Both the position numbers and the translations under genes were made by a program. Shown here piece by piece: positions 58,051 through 64,000 of a stretch of DNA of 64,000 nt (its first letter is position 1; the number at the start of each line of letters is the position of its first letter). The notes under the pieces are model-generated. The model worked only from the letters and a program-made list of their open reading frames with translations, had not been told where the DNA came from and searched no databases. The stretch covers positions 7,936,001 through 8,000,000 of the forward strand of contig NZ_QUMQ01000001.1 of the NCBI RefSeq assembly GCF_003387075.1. Reading direction: 5' to 3'. Source of the DNA: Asanoa ferruginea. Lineage in GTDB: Bacteria > Actinomycetota > Actinomycetes > Mycobacteriales > Micromonosporaceae.

Positions 58051-59045
58051 GCCGCCGCCTCCTTGCGAACCACCGGCGCCACCTCGGTGGCGAACAGCTC
58101 GAGGCTCTCGTTGACCATGCCGGCCGGCATCCCACCGACGTCGAACTGGCCGACGTAGCGACTGATGCCGAGCAGTTCCCGATGTCCCATGATCTTGTCG
58201 ATGACCTCCTGCGGGCTGCCGACCAGGAGGCCGGCCCGGATCCACTGGTCGTAGACCTCGCGTGGCATACCACCGGGGAACTGCGGGAGCAGGCTCAGGT
58301 ATTCCGAGTAGTAGGGGAAGAACGCGTCCCGGGCACCCTGCGAGGTGCGCCCGAGGAACATGTGACCACCGCTGGCGGTGCGCAGCGAGTCGACGTCGTG
58401 CCCGGCGGCGTCCGCGGCCCGGCGATAGATCTCGACCAGCCCGCGGGCGGGCGCCGGGTCGGTGAAAATCGCCAGGAACATCGGCGCGCCGAGCCGCCCG
58501 GCCCGCACGGCCGACTGCGGCGTGCCACCGACCCCGATCCAGATCGGCAACGTCGGCTGCAACGCCCGCGGCACGATCAGCGCGTCGTCGAGCGGCGGGC
58601 GGGTGCGGCCCTGCCAGGTGATCCGCTCCTCCTTGGCGAGGCGGAGCAGCAGCCGGATCTTCTCGTCGAAGAGGATCTCGTACTCCCGCAGGTCATGTCC
58701 GAAGAGCGGAAACGACTCGGTGAACGCACCCCGCCCAGCGATGATCTCGGCCCGGCCGCCGGACAGCTGGTCGAGCGTCGCGAACTGCTGGTAGACCCGC
58801 ACCGGGTCGGCGGTGCTGAGGACCGTGACGCCGGTGCTGAGCCGGATCCGCTCGGTCACCGAGGCCATCGCGGCCAGCACCATCTCGGGCGCGGACAGGG
58901 CGAAATCGGCGCGGTGATGCTCGCCGAGCGCGATCACGTCCAGACCGGCCTCGTCGGCGTAGCGGGCCTGGGCCACCAGGTCGGCCAGCCGCTCCCGCGT
59001 GGGAATCCCCCGCAGGTCACCGAAGGAGTAGATACCGAGTTCCAT
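58047..59045 (-). CDS. LLM-class (luciferase-like) oxidoreductase
   Basis: 332 aa TIM-barrel flavin/F420-dependent oxidoreductase. MELGIYSFGDLRG, DVIALGEHHRADFALSAPEMVLAAMA, RIRLSTGVTVLSTADPVRVYQQFATLDQLSGGRAEIIAGRG and LPIWIGVGGTPQSAVRAG are the family signatures. Whether FMN or F420 is used cannot be told; the downstream F420-reductase-like gene leans to F420. ATG 59045. Confidence 0.9.
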   Translation of the reverse strand: MELGIYSFGDLRGIPTRERLADLVAQARYADEAGLDVIALGEHHRADFALSAPEMVLAAMASVTERIRLSTGVTVLSTADPVRVYQQFATLDQLSGGRAEIIAGRGAFTESFPLFGHDLREYEILFDEKIRLLLRLAKEERITWQGRTRPPLDDALIVPRALQPTLPIWIGVGGTPQSAVRAGRLGAPMFLAIFTDPAPARGLVEIYRRAADAAGHDVDSLRTASGGHMFLGRTSQGARDAFFPYYSEYLSLLPQFPGGMPREVYDQWIRAGLLVGSPQEVIDKIMGHRELLGISRYVGQFDVGGMPAGMVNESLELFATEVAPVVRKEAAA

Positions 59046-59114
59046 CGCCCAACCTCACAAGAAACGGAATTCAACCTTCCGCTTCTGTCGAACGCCCGGC
59101 CGGCTCCCGCCATT

Positions 59115-59720
59115 TCATGACCTGGCCCACACCTCGATGCCGGCGATCGTCTGCGCGGTGCTCTCGAACAGGATCGCGTTCATGCCGTACGCCCGGGCGC
59201 TGTCCACCAGCCGCGGCACGTCATCGATGAACAGCAGGTCGCCCGGCGCGACACCCATCCGCTCGCAGACCAGGGCCCACAGAGCGGGGTCGGGCTTGCT
59301 CAGGCCGACCTCGTGCGAGTAGACGCAGTCGTCGACCAGGTCGGTCAGCCCGTAGGCCGCCTGCTCCCGCTCGCGCGCCCCGACGAAGCTGTTGCTCAGG
59401 ATCCCGGTGCGGAACGCCGGCCGCAGCGTCCGCGCGTACTCGATGAGCTCGGTGTTCGGGGTGCCCAGGTATTCCCGCCACATGTCCGCCATCACCGCCT
59501 CGACCTGCTCGTCGGTGAGGCCGACCCGGTCGCGCATCGCCGCGTGCACCTCGGCCTCGGTCACCGTGCCGACGGCGCCGGCCTGCCAGATGTCGGTCAG
59601 CTTCGCGTCGAACGTGCCGGCCGGCAACCCGAGCGCGGCCTCCCACCGACTCTCGAACTCCATCGGCCCGGTCACCTCGAGCACGCCGCCAATATCGAAA
59701 ACCACCGCACGAACAACCAT
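59115..59720 (-). CDS. HAD-superfamily hydrolase
   Basis: 201 aa. Motif I is VVFDIGGVL, with Gly where a second Asp is usual, as in YihX-type and epoxide-hydrolase N-terminal HADs; motif II is in TGILSNSFVG; motif III/IV are VGLSKPDPALW and LLFIDDVPRLVDSA. Probably a phosphatase of sugar or nucleotide phosphates. ATG 59720. The 462-nt region between this gene and the divergent acyltransferase contains a nested inverted-repeat element but no gene I can support. Confidence 0.88.
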   Translation of the reverse strand: MVVRAVVFDIGGVLEVTGPMEFESRWEAALGLPAGTFDAKLTDIWQAGAVGTVTEAEVHAAMRDRVGLTDEQVEAVMADMWREYLGTPNTELIEYARTLRPAFRTGILSNSFVGAREREQAAYGLTDLVDDCVYSHEVGLSKPDPALWALVCERMGVAPGDLLFIDDVPRLVDSARAYGMNAILFESTAQTIAGIEVWARS

Positions 59721-59846
59721 GACCGGCACGCTACGGACCGACCGCGCAGCCGTTCCATACGCAATTTGGGCGTACGCAGTGCGCGTCCCTCGGCAATATC
59801 CGCGCCCGCCTCGGGCGTGTCGCGGCGGACGAGGGGTGGCTCTTTC

Positions 59847-59889
59847 GTGCGTACATGTTCTTTCATGTACGCACATAAAAGAACATGTA
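59847..59889. promoter_or_regulatory. nested inverted repeats in the 462-nt HAD/acyltransferase intergenic region
   Basis: Two mutually exclusive pairings share one arm. GTGCGTACATG (59847-59857) pairs perfectly with CATGTACGCAC (59864-59874) over TTCTTT. TACATGTTCTTT (59852-59863) pairs perfectly with AAAGAACATGTA (59878-59889). The element is A/T-rich in GC-rich surroundings. It could be a multi-site operator or an RNA switch with alternative hairpins. It lies 127 nt from the HAD start and 293 nt before the acyltransferase start. Confidence 0.8.
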
Positions 59890-60182
59890 GGCGCCGAGAG
59901 ACCTACCCGGCCCCCCAACCGCCACCCATCCGGTAGCCGCGCCGTTGAGCAGGGTGACAAATGGGTGCGAACTCGGCCGTGAACTGTCAAACGCGGGCTA
60001 ATTGCGTCAGGCAATCGATCACCGTCATAGGGCGGATCGATCGCGGAGCGTATCGGGACAAACTGTGTGAGCGGTTGTCGCCATAGCGTGACGAACGGCA
60101 CGCTGACCCTTCGGATGTCCCCCATGAGGCCTGGTGGGTGGCAATCTTGAATGTGCGGCATTGTTCTGGAGAGGGGGTCCGG

Positions 60183-61349
60183 ATGGCCACGATGGCTTCG
60201 GCTACGCGGGTCGAGAGGCTTCCGCACGTCGACAATCTGCGGGCCGTGATGGTCGCGTGGATCATTGGCGGCCACGCGTTGCTGGGTTATTCGGCCGTTG
60301 GGGGGTGGCCCTACGACGAGGTCAAAGAGTCGACGTTCCATCCGAAATCGGAACTCGCCATGGCTGTCGTCGTCGGACCGACGGGCCTTTTCGTGATCGG
60401 CACGTTCTTCTTCATCGCCGGCCTGTTCGCGCCCGCCACCATGGCGCGCAAAGGACCCGGCCGGTTCGCCAGCGACCGGGTGGTTCGGCTCGGCGTACCC
60501 TTTCTCCTCTTTGCCCTTCTGGTCTGGCCGCTTTTCATGTGGTTCGCCTACCTCGCGGCCGGCTACAAGGTCTCGTTCTGGTGGGAGTTCACGCACCGGC
60601 ATCCGTTCCTCGACTCCGGGCCGCTGTGGTTCGCCGAGATCCTGCTCTACGTCTCGCTCGCGTACGCGGCGCTGGTCTGGGCCAAGGACCGGGCCCGCGC
60701 CGACGGGCAGCTCGAAGACGAAGGCCCCGCCGAGATCGGCGCCCGCCAGCTCGTGACGCTGGTCGCGCTCGTCGCGGTCGCGTCGTTCATCGTCCGGCTG
60801 TGGTTCCCGGCGCAGAGCAAGCAGATCCTCGACCTGCACGTCTGGCAGTGGCCCCAGTGCGTCGCGATGTTCGGCCTCGGCGTGGCCGCGGCCCGCTTCG
60901 GCTGGGCCAAGCGGGTGCCCGAGCGGCTGCGGCGCGGCTCCGGCGCCGTCGTGGTGATGACCGTGCTGGCGCTGCCGGTGTACGCGTTCACCGTCGGCAT
61001 CAGCGACCTCGCCGACGACGCGGGGCCCTACCAGGGCGGTTGGCACTGGCAGGCGCTGCTGCTCGCGACCGTCGAGGCGATCCTGGTCGTCGCCGGCTCG
61101 GTCTGGGTGCTCAGCCTGGCGCAGGACCGGCTCCAGGGCGTCAGCCGCCTCTGGAAGCGCTGCGCCCGCGGCTCGTTCGCCGCGTTCGTCCTCCAGGCCC
61201 CGGTCCTGCTGTCCCTCTCGATCATGCTGCGCCCGTTCGACCTGCCGGCCGAGGCGAAGGCGATCGCGGTCGGCGGCATCGGCATCCCGGTCTGCTTCTG
61301 GCTCGCCTGGCAGGTCATCGAACGCACGCCGGTCGGCCGCTACCTCTGA
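60183..61349 (+). CDS. acyltransferase 3 / OpgC-like membrane protein
   Basis: 388 aa, about ten membrane spans. HVDNLRAVMVAWIIGGHALLGYS carries the conserved Arg and His of the acyltransferase-3 family; FFFIAGLFAPATMARKGPGRFASDRVVRLGVPF is the second signature. Such enzymes O-acylate sugars or lipids at the membrane. ATG 60183 follows a GGAGAGGGGG site; longer readings to 60138 are unlikely. Confidence 0.85.
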   Translation: MATMASATRVERLPHVDNLRAVMVAWIIGGHALLGYSAVGGWPYDEVKESTFHPKSELAMAVVVGPTGLFVIGTFFFIAGLFAPATMARKGPGRFASDRVVRLGVPFLLFALLVWPLFMWFAYLAAGYKVSFWWEFTHRHPFLDSGPLWFAEILLYVSLAYAALVWAKDRARADGQLEDEGPAEIGARQLVTLVALVAVASFIVRLWFPAQSKQILDLHVWQWPQCVAMFGLGVAAARFGWAKRVPERLRRGSGAVVVMTVLALPVYAFTVGISDLADDAGPYQGGWHWQALLLATVEAILVVAGSVWVLSLAQDRLQGVSRLWKRCARGSFAAFVLQAPVLLSLSIMLRPFDLPAEAKAIAVGGIGIPVCFWLAWQVIERTPVGRYL

Positions 61350-61359
61350 CGTGGTCCGG

Positions 61360-61977
61360 TCACGACGTGGGGCGCAGGCGGCGGCCGTCGCGGTCGGCCA
61401 GCGCCGCCACCAGGTCGTCGCGGGCGCGGGCGACCCGGGAGCGGATCGTGCCGACCGGGCAGCCGCAGACCTCGGCCGCCTCGGCGTAGCTGAGGCCCGC
61501 GATCTGGGTCGCCACGAACGCCTCGCGGCGCTCGGGGTCGAGCGCGCGGATCAGCTCGGTCAGCGCGAACCCGGTTTCGAAGCCGGCGCCGCCGTGGTCG
61601 CGGGCCAGCTCGGCCTCGGCGACCGGCTGCCAGTCGTCGAGCGCGGCCAGCCGCGGGCGGCGGGAGACGTAGCGGATGTGGTCGGCGCAGGCCCGCCGGG
61701 CGATCGCCAGCAGCCAGGTGCGCGCCGTCGAGCGGGCGTCGAACGCCGGCAGGGCGCGCATCGCCCGCAGGTAGATCTCCTGGGTCAGGTCGTCGGCCTC
61801 GGCCGGGCCGACCAGGTGCGCCACGAAGCGCCGGAGCTGGTGCTGGGTCGCCTCGACGAACAGGTGCGCCGCCGCCCGGTCGCCGGCCTTCGCCGCGAGC
61901 GCCCAGCCGGTGACCTCGTCGAGGTCGTCGCCGGCGGGTTCACCGCCGCGGGGCCGGGGGGTTCCGGGGAGACGCAT
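61360..61977 (-). CDS. ECF sigma factor (SigC-like)
   Basis: 205 aa. Region 2 QLRRFVAHLVGPAEADDLTQEIYLRAMRALPAF, TWLLAIARRACADHIR; region 4 LDPERREAFVATQIAGLSYAEAAEVCGCPVGTIRSRVARAR. Closest in feel to mycobacterial SigC. Divergent from a zinc-finger anti-sigma-type gene 86 nt away; divergent rather than overlapping sigma/anti-sigma order is less usual. Confidence 0.88.
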   Translation of the reverse strand: MRLPGTPRPRGGEPAGDDLDEVTGWALAAKAGDRAAAHLFVEATQHQLRRFVAHLVGPAEADDLTQEIYLRAMRALPAFDARSTARTWLLAIARRACADHIRYVSRRPRLAALDDWQPVAEAELARDHGGAGFETGFALTELIRALDPERREAFVATQIAGLSYAEAAEVCGCPVGTIRSRVARARDDLVAALADRDGRRLRPTS

Positions 61978-62062
61978 GCCGGCAAGGCTAGCTTGTCCGG
62001 TTTAACCTGCTCACCCGGCGGTCGGCGGGAACTTAACCCGGGTTCCGCGCGACTATCAGGTT

Positions 62063-62791
62063 GTGGAGTGTGAGCGGATCCGGGAAATGCTGTCGGCGCG
62101 GCTCGACGGCGAAGACGCGCCGGGCGAGCGCGAGCTGACCGATCGGCACCTCGCCGGGTGCGCGCGCTGCGCGGCCTGGCTCGACGCGGCGGCCGAGGTG
62201 ACCCGGCTGGCCCGCACGGCGGCCGTGCCGCCCGCGAAGCCGGTCGAACTGGCGCCGGTGCAGGCCAAGCGGCGACCGCGGCTGGCGATCGGGCTGCGGG
62301 TGGCGCTGGCCGCGATCGGCCTGGCCCAGTTCCTGCTCGGGGCCGCCCAGGTCGCCGGGCTCGGGCGCGACGAGCACGCGCACGACGCGGTGCTCGGCGC
62401 CGGGCACCTGTGGCACGAGTCGGCGGCGTGGAACCTGGCCCTCGGCGCCGGCTTCGCGTTCGTCGCGCTGCGCCGCACCCGGCCCACCGGCCTGCTGCCC
62501 ACGCTGACCGCCTTCGTCGGGGTGCTCACGCTGCTCTCCGCCAGCGACATCATCGACGGCCGGGTCGCGGCCGGGCGGCTGGCCAGCCACGCGTTCCTGA
62601 TCTGCGGCTGGCTGGTCACACTGGCCCTCTCCCGCCCGGCGCTCGACCCGGGCGAGCCGCCCGCCCGCGGCACCACCCGGCGCTGGAGCGCGACGTTCGA
62701 CCCGGAGCCCGCAGCCACCGCGCCGCCCCGGCTGCGCCTGGTGGACGGCGGCGCGGGTGCCGTGACCGCACAACGGCGCGAGGCCGCCTAA
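62063..62791 (+). CDS. membrane anti-sigma factor with zf-HC2 domain
   Basis: 242 aa. N-terminus MECERIREMLSARLDGE, then DRHLAGCARCAAWL gives the HxxxCxxC zinc motif. About five membrane helices follow between residues 74 and 190 (VALAAIGLAQFLLGAAQVAG, LALGAGFAFVALRR) and a cytoplasmic Arg/Pro/Ala tail. The natural partner is the divergent sigma factor. GTG 62063 is fixed by the conserved ECxxxR start. Confidence 0.82.
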   Translation: MECERIREMLSARLDGEDAPGERELTDRHLAGCARCAAWLDAAAEVTRLARTAAVPPAKPVELAPVQAKRRPRLAIGLRVALAAIGLAQFLLGAAQVAGLGRDEHAHDAVLGAGHLWHESAAWNLALGAGFAFVALRRTRPTGLLPTLTAFVGVLTLLSASDIIDGRVAAGRLASHAFLICGWLVTLALSRPALDPGEPPARGTTRRWSATFDPEPAATAPPRLRLVDGGAGAVTAQRREAA

Positions 62792-62831
62792 ACCGACAAA
62801 CCACGGCGCTGCCGGCATTAGCCTCGCAGGT

Positions 62832-64000
62832 ATGGACCGTGCCGGGCTGGCCGCTGATGCCTACGTGTACGGGTACCCGCTGGTCGCGTGCCTGACCGAG
62901 GTCAGCCGGTTCACCCGCGAGGGGATGGGTCCGGTGCCGGCCACGCCGTTCAACGCGTTCGGCCACGCCCACCGCCTCGCCGGCCCCGACGACGCGTTCG
63001 TCAGCGTCAACAACGACACCGTCTACTCCGTCGCGCAGGTCGACGTCGGCGGCGGGCCGGTGCGGCTGACCGTTCCGGACACCGACGGCGCCTACTACGT
63101 GCTCCAGTTCGTCGACGCCTGGACCAACAACATCGCGTACGTGGGCCGGCGCGCGACCGGCACCGGCGCCGGCACGTTCCTGATCGCGCCCCGCGGCTAC
63201 ACGGGCGAGGTGCCCGACGACACCGCCGTCATCCCGGTCTCGACCGGAGTGGTGGCCATCGTCGGCCGGCTGGCCTGCACCGGCCCCGCCGACCTGGCCC
63301 GGGTCGAGCGGCTCCAGAAGGGGCTGCGGCTGCACGCGGCCACGCCGCCGGCCCGTGCGCCGCTGTCCTCGATCGCCGCGACGGGCGTACCCGAGGATCT
63401 GATGTTCTTCGAGCACCTCCGGGTCTGGATGGCGGCCTTCCCGCCCGCGGTGCCGGACCGGGCCTATCAGGAGCGGTTCCGGTCGATCGGCCTGCTCGAC
63501 GCCGACCCGCCCTACGCCGATCCGCCGGCCGACCTGGCCGAAGCGCTCGTCGAGGGCGCGGCGCGCGGCCGGACGCGGATCGAGGAGGCGTCCCGCTCGG
63601 CACCGGCCGTCAACGGCTGGCAGGTGGCGCCGCACGCGTTCGACTACAACGTCGACTTCCTCGGCCCGGGCACCCGGGACAGTCCACGGTGGAAGCTGGC
63701 CGACCGGGCCAAGGGCTACCTCGCGCGGGCGGTGGCGGCGCGGGTGGGGCTCTGGGGCAACCACGGATACGAAGCGGTGTACGCCCCGGTCTACGTCGAT
63801 GCCGACGGTGCGCCGCTGTCCGGCGCGCACGCCTATGAGCTGCGGCTTCCCGCGCCGCCGCCGGTGGACGCCTTCTGGTCGCTGACCATGTATGACATGC
63901 CGGACTATTACCTCGTACCGAACGCGATCGATCGCTACTCGATCGGCGACCGCACTCCCGGGCTGCGGCCGGAAGCCGACGGATCCGTCACCCTGCGGGT
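62832..64000 (+). CDS. DUF1254/DUF1214-family protein (3' end beyond window)
   Basis: At least 389 aa visible; the gene runs off the right edge. Starts ATG 62832: LAADAYVYGYPLVACLTEVSRFT and VNNDTVYSVAQVDVGGGPVRLTVPDTDGAYYVLQFVDAWTNN (DUF1254), then FWSLTMYDMPDYYLVPNAIDRYSIGDRTPGL (DUF1214). Members are mostly uncharacterised; no signal peptide is seen here. Confidence 0.88.
   Translation, partial: MDRAGLAADAYVYGYPLVACLTEVSRFTREGMGPVPATPFNAFGHAHRLAGPDDAFVSVNNDTVYSVAQVDVGGGPVRLTVPDTDGAYYVLQFVDAWTNNIAYVGRRATGTGAGTFLIAPRGYTGEVPDDTAVIPVSTGVVAIVGRLACTGPADLARVERLQKGLRLHAATPPARAPLSSIAATGVPEDLMFFEHLRVWMAAFPPAVPDRAYQERFRSIGLLDADPPYADPPADLAEALVEGAARGRTRIEEASRSAPAVNGWQVAPHAFDYNVDFLGPGTRDSPRWKLADRAKGYLARAVAARVGLWGNHGYEAVYAPVYVDADGAPLSGAHAYELRLPAPPPVDAFWSLTMYDMPDYYLVPNAIDRYSIGDRTPGLRPEADGSVTLR

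Noticed and set aside
59721-61046. Minus-strand extension of the HAD frame to 61046
   Set aside because: The added 442 codons run antisense through the acyltransferase gene and intergenic DNA; the HAD fold starts at ATG 59720.
1-64000. tRNA, rRNA or known riboswitch
   Set aside because: None was recognised by eye on either strand; short or divergent RNAs could be missed without covariance-model search.

Overview
The window is high-GC DNA (mostly G or C at third codon positions) from an actinomycete. Its gene families point the same way: a group 1h [NiFe] hydrogenase, likely F420-linked enzymes (a PPOX-type protein, an LLM oxidoreductase and an F420:NADP-reductase-like protein), an ARB_07466-type cell-wall domain, a SigG/SigX5-type sigma factor, RskA- and zf-HC2-type anti-sigma factors, and a class F sortase. 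Micromonosporaceae is plausible, but I cannot prove it from sequence alone. It reads as chromosomal DNA: no phage, conjugative, transposase, CRISPR, rRNA or tRNA gene was recognised.

Layout. 1-3.8 kb: hydrogenase structural genes (the large subunit runs off the left edge) divergent from hypA-hypB. 3.8-9.9 kb: a secreted SGNH esterase, a family 3 glycosidase carrying an unusual 11-residue repeat, two unknown membrane proteins, a GGCT-like and a YciI-like protein. 9.9-20 kb: a multidrug-type MFS pump, a secreted coiled-coil wall protein, a divergent sugar-acid dehydratase/dehydrogenase pair, GtrA, a HEPN-type protein, an SDR without the usual catalytic Tyr/Lys, an Rrf2 regulator with a clear operator plus its metallo-hydrolase partner, and a Gfo/Idh oxidoreductase.

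20.1-24 kb: a surface-protein island: DUF4397 protein, class F sortase, ECF sigma, RskA-like anti-sigma and a fasciclin protein. Its three transcription units are each preceded by the same element, GCATCC-N16-NCGAAG, so the island looks like a self-contained sigma regulon resembling mycobacterial SigK/RskA/MPT70-MPT83.

24-33.7 kb: a rearranged stretch. It holds an MFS remnant, a copy of the SDR 3' end, a serine hydrolase, UbiA, and an ABC transporter/TetR/methyltransferase cluster. A decayed, internally deleted copy of the ABC-permease and TetR genes lies about 4-5 kb further right.

33.7-46.5 kb: a very large secreted ThuA/sugar-dehydrogenase/PKD/CBM protein; an unknown membrane protein; a secreted calcium-repeat protein ending in a probable PD-(D/E)XK nuclease toxin domain followed by a candidate immunity gene; a TetR/ABC operon; and small enzymes. 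46.5-51.2 kb: a tightly packed minus-strand run (membrane protein, kinase-like protein, sigma factor, cupin-like protein, SDR, MFS). 51.2-64 kb: a flippase-like protein, a membrane/PPOX fusion, a quinone-reductase-like enzyme, a secreted M64 metallopeptidase with its secreted neighbour, F420-type redox genes, a HAD phosphatase, an acyltransferase preceded by nested inverted repeats, a second ECF sigma divergent from a zinc-finger anti-sigma, and a DUF1254/DUF1214 protein cut by the right edge.
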